6,556 nucleotides of DNA, from contig CANTWQ010000031.1 of assembly GCA_947853365.1 (NCBI GenBank), forward strand, positions 1 to 6,556. The letters are read 5' to 3'. The DNA comes from an uncultured Bacilli bacterium (lineage in GTDB: Bacteria > Bacillota_I > Bacilli_A > RF39 > UBA660). Made by a program: the position numbers and the translations under genes. Every line of letters begins with the position of its first letter. Positions within the stretch are counted from its first letter, which is position 1. Under the pieces are notes generated by a model. The model ran no database searches and was not told the DNA's origin. It worked only from the letters and a program-made list of their open reading frames with translations. Shown in pieces: positions 1 through 5,035 of the stretch.

Positions 1-839
1 AAGTGATGAGCGTTCGTGATTTGATGAAAGGAATCTCGATGGCCAGTGCCAATGATGCAACGGTTGCTTTGGCGGAGAGAATTAGTGGCACCGAACAAGC
101 TTTTGTTGATGCAATGAATGAAAAAGCTGCTAGTCTTGGTTTACAAGATACACATTTTATGAATTCGACTGGACTCGATGAAGACAATCACTATTCTAGT
201 GCTTATGATTTGGCAATCATTGCGCAAGCGTTAATGAAACATGAAGAGATTTTTCAATTTTCATCTGTCTATGAAGATTATTTACGTCAGGATACAGAAA
301 CGCCTTTTTGGCTCGTCAACACCAATAAGTTAGTACGAACTTATCCGGGAGCGGATGGTTTGAAAACCGGACATACGGACAATGCTTTATATTGTATGGC
401 AGTTACAGCCAAAAGAGATCATATGCGATTGCTTGCTGTGGTATTAGGAGAAGAAAATAGTAAAATTCGTAACAGTGAAACAGCCGCGCTTCTCGACTAT
501 GGGTTTCAATCTTACACGGTACAACTGATCAAACAAAAAGGCGAAGTAGTAGGGGAAGTCGTATTGGAAAAAGGAAATAAGGATAAAGTTTCATTAGTAA
601 CAACTTCAGATATTGGCATTCTTTTAAAAAAGGGAGAACAAGTGGATCAAGTACAGACAGAATTGAAATTATCAGAAATCAAACTTCCGGTTACTCCAGG
701 AGATATCGTTGCCGCGTTAATCGTTACCCAACAAGATGGAACAAAGACGGAATATCCTCTTACAGTGCAAGAAGAAGTAGAAGCAATTTCTTTTTGGAAA
801 TTATACCTTCGTACCCTAGGTGATTTGTTGATGGGATAA
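1..839 (+). CDS. dacF: D-alanyl-D-alanine carboxypeptidase, DacF-like (5' end missing)
   Basis: This is the C-terminal 278 or so residues of a serine DD-carboxypeptidase (low-molecular-weight penicillin-binding protein, peptidase S11), which removes the terminal D-Ala from peptidoglycan stem peptides outside the membrane. The frame is open to the left edge, so the signal peptide and the SxxK nucleophile motif lie outside the window. Visible, numbered from the GTG at base 3, are the second active-site motif S15-A16-N17, the family signature around FMNSTGLDEDNHYS, and the third motif K121-T122-G123-H124-T125. Residues from about 165 to 255 form the beta-rich PBP5 C-terminal domain. The tail (about 256-278, FWKLYLRTLGDLLMG) looks like the amphipathic helix that anchors such enzymes to the membrane. 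Its place upstream of the forespore sigma and spoVA genes matches dacF of Bacillus, which modifies spore cortex cross-linking; the specific symbol rests on this context. DacA- or DacB-type paralogues share all the motifs. No strong terminator follows it. Confidence 0.9.
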   Translation, partial: VMSVRDLMKGISMASANDATVALAERISGTEQAFVDAMNEKAASLGLQDTHFMNSTGLDEDNHYSSAYDLAIIAQALMKHEEIFQFSSVYEDYLRQDTETPFWLVNTNKLVRTYPGADGLKTGHTDNALYCMAVTAKRDHMRLLAVVLGEENSKIRNSETAALLDYGFQSYTVQLIKQKGEVVGEVVLEKGNKDKVSLVTTSDIGILLKKGEQVDQVQTELKLSEIKLPVTPGDIVAALIVTQQDGTKTEYPLTVQEEVEAISFWKLYLRTLGDLLMG

Positions 840-841
840 AA

Positions 842-885
842 TTGTCCCGTTTTGTCGGTTAAAAAAATTGAAAACGTTTGTCGAA
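842..885 (+). promoter_or_regulatory. Candidate Spo0A-box cluster upstream of sigF
   Basis: The heptamer TGTCGAA at 879-885 is an exact match to the Spo0A box. I found it, on either strand, nowhere else in the window. Two weaker related copies lie upstream, TGTCCCG at 843-849 and TGTCGGT at 853-859. All three begin with TTGTC, and the first two are 10 bp apart, about one helical turn, as in known tandem 0A boxes. In Bacillus subtilis, Spo0A~P activates the spoIIA operon that contains sigF, so control of sigF at this point would make sense. This is inference from motif and context; only one box is a full match. Confidence 0.45.
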
Positions 886-918
886 ACGGTTTTAAAAATA
901 CGATTTTTTCCCTATATT
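868..918 (+). promoter_or_regulatory. Possible sigF promoter elements
   Basis: Two vegetative-type readings are possible in this AT-rich stretch. The first is TTGAAA (868-873), a 17-bp spacer and TTTAAA (891-896). The second is a -10 TATATT (913-918, five of six consensus bases) with no recognisable -35, where the exact Spo0A box at 879-885 would lie about 40-46 bp upstream of the start point, as expected for an activator replacing a poor -35. I found no good SigH match (AGGAWWW with GAATWW), although SigH drives the equivalent Bacillus operon. The second reading would put the start point at or just before the Shine-Dalgarno sequence AGGGAGG (924-930). Confidence 0.3.
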
Positions 919-940
919 GGTGTAGGGAGGATACGATACG

Positions 941-1600
941 ATGGAATTAGAAAAAGTGATTCAAGACCATGAACGGATGATTTATGCAATCGCGGGGAAA
1001 TTCCGTAATTACTATGATATGGAAGATCTATATCAAGCGGGAGTGATCGGTCTACTAAAGGCTTATCAGAACTTTGATGATACGAAAGATACGAAGTTTT
1101 CTACTTATGCACATACATATATCTGGGGCGAAATATTAAAATTTGTGAGAGAAGATAAAAACATTAAGGTTGGAAAAGACACCATTCATCTTCTGCAATC
1201 GATCGACCGTACCAGAGAACTTTTGACACAACGCTTGATGCGTGTCCCAACATTAACAGAAATTGCTCTTTTCCTAGAAGTAGATGAAGCTATTTTAAGT
1301 GATGCCGAGCAAAAAAGGGAGTTCGTTCGCAGTTTGGATGCCATTTTAAGTGAAGAAGAAAGTAGTCAAAATCTTTATAATGCAGTACCGATGTATGAAA
1401 AAGGCTTCGATGCCGATGTGATCGATTTACATATGGCATTAGATAGTTTACAAGAAGATGAAAGACGATTGATCCAATACCGTTATTTTGAAGATCAAAC
1501 GCAAAGTGAAGCATCAAAGCATTTAGGCATGAGCCAAGTCCAAGTATCGCGCAGTGAAGCAAAAATTTTAACCAAGTTGCAACAAAAATTATCTGCATAG
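941..1600 (+). CDS. sigF: Sporulation sigma factor, SigF/SigG type (short form)
   Basis: This 219-residue sigma-70 family protein directs RNA polymerase to sporulation promoters, most probably in the forespore. Region 2 is clear: EDLYQAGVIGLLKAYQNFD (28-46) and KFSTYAHTYIWGEILKFVRED (52-72), equivalent to the FSTYA...IIGEI...RD signature of SigF, SigG and SigB. Region 3 is around 83-130. Region 4.2 is a helix-turn-helix with DQTQSEASKHLGMSQVQVSR (185-204), nearly the SigF wording. Bacillus SigF and SigG have about 255-260 residues; here the roughly 30 residues before region 2.1 are missing, and an in-frame TAG at 923-925 rules out a longer start. The ATG follows AGGGAGG (924-930) by 10 nt. 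Where relatives read VSRLEKKIL, this protein has VSRSEAKIL (Ser205). Position between dacF and spoVA argues for SigF rather than SigG, but sequence alone does not settle this. The usual partners spoIIAA and spoIIAB are absent upstream. Confidence 0.85.
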   Translation: MELEKVIQDHERMIYAIAGKFRNYYDMEDLYQAGVIGLLKAYQNFDDTKDTKFSTYAHTYIWGEILKFVREDKNIKVGKDTIHLLQSIDRTRELLTQRLMRVPTLTEIALFLEVDEAILSDAEQKREFVRSLDAILSEEESSQNLYNAVPMYEKGFDADVIDLHMALDSLQEDERRLIQYRYFEDQTQSEASKHLGMSQVQVSRSEAKILTKLQQKLSA

Positions 1601-1625
1601 ATAACCAATCAATAGAATTGGTTAT
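1601..1625. repeat. Perfect 9-bp inverted repeat after sigF
   Basis: ATAACCAAT (1601-1609) and ATTGGTTAT (1617-1625) are exact reverse complements separated by 7 bases. The repeat starts on the base after the sigF stop codon. No T-run follows, so it is not a terminator by itself. It may stabilise the transcript 3' end, form a tandem structure with the terminator 10 bases downstream, or be a protein-binding site. Confidence 0.6.
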
Positions 1626-1634
1626 GGTAAGTGC

Positions 1635-1663
1635 AAGGATGGAAACAATACCATCCTTTTTTT
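1635..1663 (+). terminator. Rho-independent terminator of sigF
   Basis: An 8-bp perfect stem, AAGGATGG (1635-1642) with CCATCCTT (1651-1658), closes an 8-base loop and runs into seven T residues (1657-1663). It separates sigF from the spoVA operon, so spoVAC needs its own promoter. That fits sequential expression: the sigma factor first, then its target operon. Confidence 0.9.
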
Positions 1664-1693
1664 GTTTGTTATTTTTAAAAAACAGTCATTTGC

Positions 1694-1722
1694 GTATAAA
1701 AAGGTCAATATTTTCCATATTA
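1694..1722 (+). promoter_or_regulatory. SigG-like promoter of the spoVA operon
   Basis: GTATA at 1694-1698 fits the SigG -35 pattern (GHATR), and CATATTA at 1716-1722 fits the SigG -10 pattern (CATnHTA), with a 17-bp spacer between them. The SigF-type -10, which begins with GG, is not present. In Bacillus the spoVA operon is transcribed by SigG. The predicted start, near 1729, would leave a leader of only about 11 nt before the ATG at 1740. Consensus patterns are quoted from memory. Confidence 0.55.
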
Positions 1723-1739
1723 TTACTGGGTGAAAAGAT

Positions 1740-2180
1740 ATGGAAAAAACGAAGTATGAAAAGATTGTCAATCGACATAAGCCACAAGAAGCGCGTAGTC
1801 AAAATGCATTTATTGCGTTTGTCGTCGGAGGCATTGTCGGTGTGATTGGTCAATTGTTGATGGAGATGTATATGAAATGGTTGCAAATTCCACAGAGTGA
1901 AGCTTCCGTTTATATGATTGTAACTTTGATCTTTTTTGCGACCTTGTTTACCGCTTTAGGTTTTTTTGACAAATGGGTTAATTTTGCCAAATGCGGTTTG
2001 ATTATTCCAATTACTGGTTTTGCTCATTCGATGATGAGTGCGGGAATGGAATATAAAAGGGAAGGACCAATTTCAGGCATTGGCAGTAATGTTTTTAAAC
2101 TTGCAGGTAGTGTCATTCTATATGGAATTGTATCGGCATGGTTTTTTGGCCTTTTGCGATTGTTAGTGATGGGAGGATAA
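1740..2180 (+). CDS. spoVAC: Stage V sporulation protein AC (SpoVA channel subunit)
   Basis: SpoVAC is an integral protein of the spore inner membrane. With SpoVAD and SpoVAE it is needed to load dipicolinic acid (Ca-DPA) into the developing spore and release it at germination; in Bacillus, SpoVAC behaves as a mechanosensitive channel. The 146-residue protein has the usual family length. A short polar N-terminus (1-21) precedes hydrophobic segments at about 22-44, 56-78, 84-100 and 118-143. The family signature PITGFAHSMMSAGMEYKREG (90-109) is clear, followed by KLAGSVILYG (120-129). The start is the ATG after GGGTGA (1728-1733). It is the first gene of spoVAC-spoVAD-spoVAE; its last codons carry the Shine-Dalgarno sequence of spoVAD. 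It resembles SpoVAE in the PIT-x-F-x-HS motif, but length, N-terminus and gene order identify it as SpoVAC. Confidence 0.96.
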   Translation: MEKTKYEKIVNRHKPQEARSQNAFIAFVVGGIVGVIGQLLMEMYMKWLQIPQSEASVYMIVTLIFFATLFTALGFFDKWVNFAKCGLIIPITGFAHSMMSAGMEYKREGPISGIGSNVFKLAGSVILYGIVSAWFFGLLRLLVMGG

Positions 2181-2181
2181 C

Positions 2182-3183
2182 ATGACAAGAACTTATAAAA
2201 ATGTGTACGTACAAGATGCAGCGACCATTGCTGGTCCTTATGAAGCGAAAGGACCACTACATTCTTTTTTCGATAAAACGTATGATGATTTATATGAAGG
2301 AGAAAAAAGTTTTGAACAAGCGGAAGTTCACTTGATGCGAGAAAGTATTCAAGTATTATTGAAAAAAGTACAAATGAAACAAGAACAAGTGGATTTGATG
2401 ATTGCTGGAGATCTGCTCAATCAAATTACTTCTTCCTGTTATGCTGTTTTACCATTTCAAATTCCTTTTTTGGGGATTTACAGTGCTTGTGCAACGAGTG
2501 TAGAAGGTATGATTTTGGCTTCTGAATATATTGAAAATAAAACTGCGGATTTTGTGATCTGTTCTACTTCTTCTCATAATATGGGAAGTGAAAAACAATT
2601 TCGAAATCCAACGGAATATGGTGCGCCGAAACCTAAAACTTCCACATTTACCGCCACTGGAGGAGCCAGTATTTTGTTGGGTTCGAAAAAAACGGATATT
2701 CAAGTGACGGCATCGACGATTGGTGTTGTTCAAGATTTAGGGCAAAAAGATCCGTTACATATGGGGGCTGTCATGGCTCCGGCGGCCGCGGATACGATAT
2801 ATCGTCATCTTTCTGATTTGAAAGAAAACCCAGAAGATTATGATTTGATTCTAACTGGTGATTTGGGATGCTTTGGTAAAGAGATTTTAAAAGATTATTT
2901 AGAACAAGAACATCATGTGAAGTTAGGTACAAATTACAATGATTGTGGTGTTTTACTGTATGATTTAGAAAATCAAAAAGACGTTCATGCGGGCGGAAGT
3001 GGACCGGTTTGTAGTGCTCTTGTTAATTATGGCTATATTTTGCAGCAATTACGTGAGGGAACGTTAAAAAAAGTATTGTTAGTGGCAACGGGGGCTTTGT
3101 TCTCACCGACGTTTGCCTTTCAAAAACAACCGATTTTAAGTATTGCCCACGCCATCACATTAGAAAGGGTGAAGTTATCATGA
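2182..3183 (+). CDS. spoVAD: Stage V sporulation protein AD (dipicolinic acid-binding, thiolase fold)
   Basis: SpoVAD is the soluble, membrane-associated SpoVA subunit that binds dipicolinic acid and is required for its uptake into the forespore. The 333-residue protein has the thiolase/ketoacyl-ACP synthase III fold of the family. Visible landmarks are YSACATSVEGM (100-110), where Cys103 sits at the place of the catalytic cysteine of condensing enzymes; TFTATGGASILLG (155-167); LTGDLGCFG (224-232); the conserved HAGGSGPVCSALVNYG (269-284); and the C-terminal ATGALFSPT...QPILSIAHAI (302-325). Length is normal for the family and no motif appears broken. The ATG lies 5 nt after GGGAGG (2171-2176), which is inside the end of spoVAC, and the gene ends in an ATGA overlap with spoVAE. 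Translational coupling would keep the subunits in proportion. Known SpoVAD proteins are not condensing enzymes, so the retained Cys should not be read as proof of that activity. Confidence 0.97.
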   Translation: MTRTYKNVYVQDAATIAGPYEAKGPLHSFFDKTYDDLYEGEKSFEQAEVHLMRESIQVLLKKVQMKQEQVDLMIAGDLLNQITSSCYAVLPFQIPFLGIYSACATSVEGMILASEYIENKTADFVICSTSSHNMGSEKQFRNPTEYGAPKPKTSTFTATGGASILLGSKKTDIQVTASTIGVVQDLGQKDPLHMGAVMAPAAADTIYRHLSDLKENPEDYDLILTGDLGCFGKEILKDYLEQEHHVKLGTNYNDCGVLLYDLENQKDVHAGGSGPVCSALVNYGYILQQLREGTLKKVLLVATGALFSPTFAFQKQPILSIAHAITLERVKLS

Positions 3184-3530
3184 TTTATTTGTATTCATTT
3201 CTATTTTGTGGTTTTATCTGTCTCATCGGGCAGTTGATTTTAGATAATACCAAATTAACCCCAGGCCATATTACTTCCATTTTTGTTGTGGTTGGTGCCT
3301 TTTTAGATACATTTAGTATTTATGATAAGATTATCGAAGTTGTAGGGGCGGGAGCTTTGGTACCCATTACATCGTTTGGTCACTCTTTGATCCATGGGGC
3401 TTTATCGAAAGCCCAAGGGAGTGGTTTTATTGGCCTTTTGATGGGAATGTTTGATTTGACGGCCTCTGGTATTACGTCGGCGATTGTATTTACCTTTATT
3501 TTTACACTCATTTTTAAACCACGGGACTAA
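3180..3530 (+). CDS. spoVAE: Stage V sporulation protein AE (SpoVAEB-type channel subunit)
   Basis: This 116-residue integral membrane protein is the third SpoVA subunit for dipicolinic acid transport across the inner spore membrane. Hydrophobic segments lie at about 3-22, 31-49, 53-70 and 84-112. Signature sequences are GQLILDNTKLTPGHITS (17-33), VPITSFGHSLIHGAL (61-75) and the Gly-rich GSGFIGLLMGMFDLTASGI (80-98). The length matches SpoVAEB of Bacillus and SpoVAE of clostridia. Its ATG overlaps the spoVAD stop (ATGA at 3180-3183), with GGGTGA (3168-3173) as a likely Shine-Dalgarno sequence inside spoVAD. No spoVAEA or spoVAF follows, so this is the minimal C-D-E set, as in clostridia such as C. 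perfringens and C. difficile. The PIT-x-F-x-HS motif is shared with SpoVAC, which fits common ancestry of the two membrane subunits. Confidence 0.95.
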   Translation: MIYLYSFLFCGFICLIGQLILDNTKLTPGHITSIFVVVGAFLDTFSIYDKIIEVVGAGALVPITSFGHSLIHGALSKAQGSGFIGLLMGMFDLTASGITSAIVFTFIFTLIFKPRD

Positions 3531-3544
3531 TACTTTCGTTTTTT
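3521..3544 (+). terminator. Weak possible terminator after spoVAE
   Basis: ACGGGA (3521-3526) can pair with TTTCGT (3534-3539), using two G-U pairs in RNA, and is followed by a T-run to 3544. The stem is short and weak and begins inside the last codons of spoVAE. It is the only candidate in the 61-base gap before the next gene, so some read-through from the spoVA operon into the kinase gene is likely. Confidence 0.25.
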
Positions 3545-3545
3545 C

Positions 3546-3575
3546 TTGCACTTTTTTTCATTTTCCATCTATACT
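3546..3575 (+). promoter_or_regulatory. Probable SigA-type promoter of the kinase gene
   Basis: A good -10, TATACT (3570-3575, five of six consensus bases), lies 18 bp after a poor -35, TTGCAC (3546-3551). Transcription would start near 3582, at the Shine-Dalgarno sequence GGTGA (3582-3586), giving a leader of about 10 nt. It would allow vegetative expression of the kinase independently of the spoVA operon. Confidence 0.5.
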
Positions 3576-3591
3576 ATTATTGGTGAAGTAC

Positions 3592-4230
3592 ATGAAAGAT
3601 TATTTATATCAACATCTTCTAGATGATACTTACTTGCCAGAAAAAAGATATCAAACTCCTTTTTTGATTTGTTTTTCTGGACTTTGTGGGAGTGGTAAAA
3701 CAACACTTGCCAAATATTTTTCTTTTCTTTTATCTTTATATTTAGTTTCGGGAGATCAGGTTCGAAATCAGATGAAAACATTTGATCCCAATTGTGATGT
3801 GGATTTAGAAACGGCTTTGATCGATCAAGTAACTTTTGATAAAATTCGTATTTTGCACAAAAAACAAATAGCAACAATTATGGATCGTAATATTTCTTGT
3901 TCTCTTTATGAACAGGTATCTAAATTGAATGTGCCGTTTTATTTGATTCGGATTGTCAGTGATGATGATACGAACATTACACGGGTGAAACATCGCAGTT
4001 TGATTTCTGATCCTCCCAAGTTTTACGGAGATCATTTGTTTCAATCGAATATCACGACCAAAGAAGATTATTTGATGGTCAAAGGACGAACGAAAATGTT
4101 AGTAGATGATCAAAAGTTCGATTATACGATCGATGTGACAAAATCATTTGCTGATGTATTTGAAAGCATAAAAAAAATCGCAGCGGATATTTTACAAAAG
4201 CAAACAAAAACAACTACTTCTCATTCGTAG
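3592..4230 (+). CDS. P-loop NTPase / small kinase-like protein of unknown function
   Basis: This 212-residue protein looks like a P-loop kinase of the AAA_33 or polynucleotide/adenylylsulfate/gluconate kinase-like group; its substrate cannot be named from sequence. It has a Walker A motif G-LCGSGKTT (30-38) after a hydrophobic strand (FLICFS), then LVSGDQVR (51-58), where the Asp could position substrate as in related kinases. A hydrophobic strand ending in Asp (IATIMDRN, 93-100) may be Walker B. A basic lid-like stretch RVKHR (131-135) and a C-terminal strand FDYTIDVT (176-183) are also typical of this fold. I chose the ATG at 3592 because GGTGA lies 5 nt upstream and a promoter overlaps the longer open frame that reaches back to 3484; that frame also runs into spoVAE. 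The 3' end overlaps the convergent RNHCP gene by 10 bp. It follows the spoVA genes, but its own promoter makes a sporulation role uncertain. Confidence 0.85.
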   Translation: MKDYLYQHLLDDTYLPEKRYQTPFLICFSGLCGSGKTTLAKYFSFLLSLYLVSGDQVRNQMKTFDPNCDVDLETALIDQVTFDKIRILHKKQIATIMDRNISCSLYEQVSKLNVPFYLIRIVSDDDTNITRVKHRSLISDPPKFYGDHLFQSNITTKEDYLMVKGRTKMLVDDQKFDYTIDVTKSFADVFESIKKIAADILQKQTKTTTSHS

Positions 4231-4239
4231 TTGTTTTTT
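4206..4239. terminator. Bidirectional terminator shared by convergent genes
   Basis: A 12-bp perfect stem, AAAAACAACTAC (4206-4217) with GTAGTTGTTTTT (4227-4238), closes a 9-base loop. On the plus strand it ends in six T residues (4234-4239). On the minus strand it ends in five T residues, then G and three more T. It can stop transcription from both the kinase gene (plus) and the RNHCP gene (minus). Both stop codons lie within the hairpin, so both proteins' last codons are built from it. Confidence 0.9.
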
Positions 4240-4529
4240 GATAGTTCAATTATTTGATCCATACTATCATCGCTTGCTACAATATTTTTATGTAATTGAT
4301 GACATTTTTGGCAACGATAAATAATTTTAAAAGTGTCGCGATACTTTTCAATACCGATGGGCTCTAATAATCCCTGACAAGGGTTTTTGCGATCACCGGG
4401 ATTGATATCGACATGTTTGGAATAGAGACAGTAGGGACAATGGTCGCGAGCGGTATAGTTTAGTTTTGCTACCTGTTGATGACAGTTTTCACAAAGAAAA
4501 GCTTCATCTTTCATCGTAAAACGTTTCAT
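4221..4529 (-). CDS. RNHCP-domain zinc-binding protein
   Basis: This small Cys-rich protein belongs to the RNHCP domain family, whose function is unknown to me. From the ATG at 4529 it has 102 residues. Pairs of cysteines form likely zinc ligands: CENC (13-16), HCPYC (30-34), Cys51 and CQKC (73-76). The family core is plain in ARDHCPYCLYSKHVDINPGDR (27-47) followed by PCQGLLEPIG (50-59), although the name-giving RNHCP reads RDHCP here. An alternative TTG start at 4559 adds 10 residues overlapping the upstream gene and has no better ribosome site, and a third start at 4514 also lacks one. I prefer 4529 because the ATG lies one base after the stop of the DUF4870 gene (TAACATG arrangement), which suggests translational coupling in place of a Shine-Dalgarno sequence. 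It is the last gene of the minus-strand unit that starts at tRNA-Ser. Confidence 0.85.
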   Translation of the reverse strand: MKRFTMKDEAFLCENCHQQVAKLNYTARDHCPYCLYSKHVDINPGDRKNPCQGLLEPIGIEKYRDTFKIIYRCQKCHQLHKNIVASDDSMDQIIELSKNNYE

Positions 4530-4530
4530 G

Positions 4531-4857
4531 TTAGTCGATAAATGTAAAGAGATTGCCAATGATTGGCAGTTTCTCTTTTTTTCCTTGAGCAGCGTTTAAA
4601 ATACCAAGTAACATATAAATCAGACAAATAAGCCCTACCGCGGATGCAAAAATCTTACCTAAAAGCGGAACGACCATAAAAATACTCGATAAAAAGCCTA
4701 ACACAATCTCTATAAAGAAAAGAATAATCCCTTGGTTCATATGAAACTTCACATATTTGTTTTCTTTTTCAATAAAGAATCCTAAAATCCATAAAAATCC
4801 TATGTAAGATAGAATAGAAATCATTTTTACGGTATCATCATTTTTGGGTTTTGCCAT
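4531..4857 (-). CDS. Small membrane protein, DUF4870 (Tic20-like) family
   Basis: This 108-residue integral membrane protein has the features of the DUF4870 family, whose members have no established biochemical role that I can state. A polar start (MAKPKNDD) precedes a first hydrophobic segment at about 10-29. The family signature YVKFHMNQGIILFF (35-48), in which a His-x-Asn-Gln stretch leads into the second segment (44-62), is clear. A third segment spans about 66-90. The tail NAAQGKKEKLPIIGNL (88-103) is also typical. The ATG at 4857 has the good Shine-Dalgarno sequence AAAGGAG (4867-4873) 9 nt upstream. There is only a 26-nt gap to the 3' end of tRNA-Ser, with no promoter or terminator seen in it, so the gene is probably cotranscribed with the tRNA. 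The RNHCP gene follows with one base between stop and start. Confidence 0.88.
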   Translation of the reverse strand: MAKPKNDDTVKMISILSYIGFLWILGFFIEKENKYVKFHMNQGIILFFIEIVLGFLSSIFMVVPLLGKIFASAVGLICLIYMLLGILNAAQGKKEKLPIIGNLFTFID

Positions 4858-4883
4858 AGGGAAATACTCCTTTTTTTCTTATT

Positions 4884-4971
4884 TGGCGGAGAGTTAGGGA
4901 TTTGAACCCTAGAAACGTTTCCGTTTACGGCATTTCGAGTGCCGCACTTTCGACCACTCAGACAACTCTCC
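4884..4971 (-). tRNA. tRNA-Ser(CGA)
   Basis: An 88-nt class II tRNA gene reads UCG codons. On the minus strand the acceptor stem pairs GGAGAGT (4971 downward) with ACTCTCC, followed by discriminator G and an encoded CCA (4886-4884). The anticodon arm is CGGCA-CTCGAAA-TGCCG, with anticodon CGA. The long variable arm folds as AAACG-gaaa-CGTTT, and the T arm is TAGGG-TTCAAAT-CCCTA. The long variable arm supports serine identity. Confidence 0.97.
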
Positions 4972-4981
4972 GTGTAAGAAC

Positions 4982-4990
4982 ATTATAACA
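4982..4990 (-). promoter_or_regulatory. Extended -10 promoter of tRNA-Ser
   Basis: On the minus strand TGTTATAAT (4990 to 4982) is a perfect -10 with the TGn extension. No good -35 is visible at the right distance. The -10 ends 10 bp before the tRNA, so the primary transcript would carry only about 3-4 extra 5' bases. The same nine-base sequence precedes tRNA-Leu. Confidence 0.75.
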
Positions 4991-5005
4991 TAAATTTTGA
5001 AAAAT

Positions 5006-5035
5006 TTGCTTTTTATTGTAAAAATATTGTATAAT
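5006..5035 (+). promoter_or_regulatory. Promoter of scpA-scpB
   Basis: A perfect -10, TATAAT (5030-5035), has a weak -35 TTGCTT (5006-5011) 18 bp upstream. Transcription should start near 5042, with about 21 nt to the ATG at 5063. It lies in the 91-base divergent region 4972-5062, back to back with the tRNA-Ser promoter. Confidence 0.7.

Noticed and set aside
871..893. Imperfect hairpin (AAAACGTTT with AAACGGTTTT) as a terminator for dacF
   Set aside because: The AT-rich stem has a bulge and only four T residues at the end of its arm, with no proper T-run following. The dyad may simply surround the Spo0A box.
1290..1598. 102-residue open frame on the minus strand within sigF
   Set aside because: It lies wholly inside the well-supported sigma gene, has no ribosome site or recognisable domain, and is an antisense shadow.
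1618..1845. 75-residue plus-strand open frame between sigF and spoVAC
   Set aside because: It runs through the terminator and the spoVAC promoter and overlaps spoVAC in another frame; no ribosome site or family resemblance.
2182..3183. Reading SpoVAD as an active ketoacyl-ACP synthase because of its Cys103
   Set aside because: The operon context and the HAGGSG and C-terminal signatures identify SpoVAD, whose known role is dipicolinic acid binding; no fatty acid synthesis genes are nearby.
3484..3591. Longer N-terminus for the P-loop kinase
   Set aside because: The extra 36 residues overlap spoVAE and the kinase promoter, and the sequence is unlike a protein start; the ATG at 3592 has a ribosome site.
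3569..4044. Two minus-strand open frames inside the kinase gene
   Set aside because: Antisense shadows of a gene with a clear Walker A motif; no domains or ribosome sites recognised.
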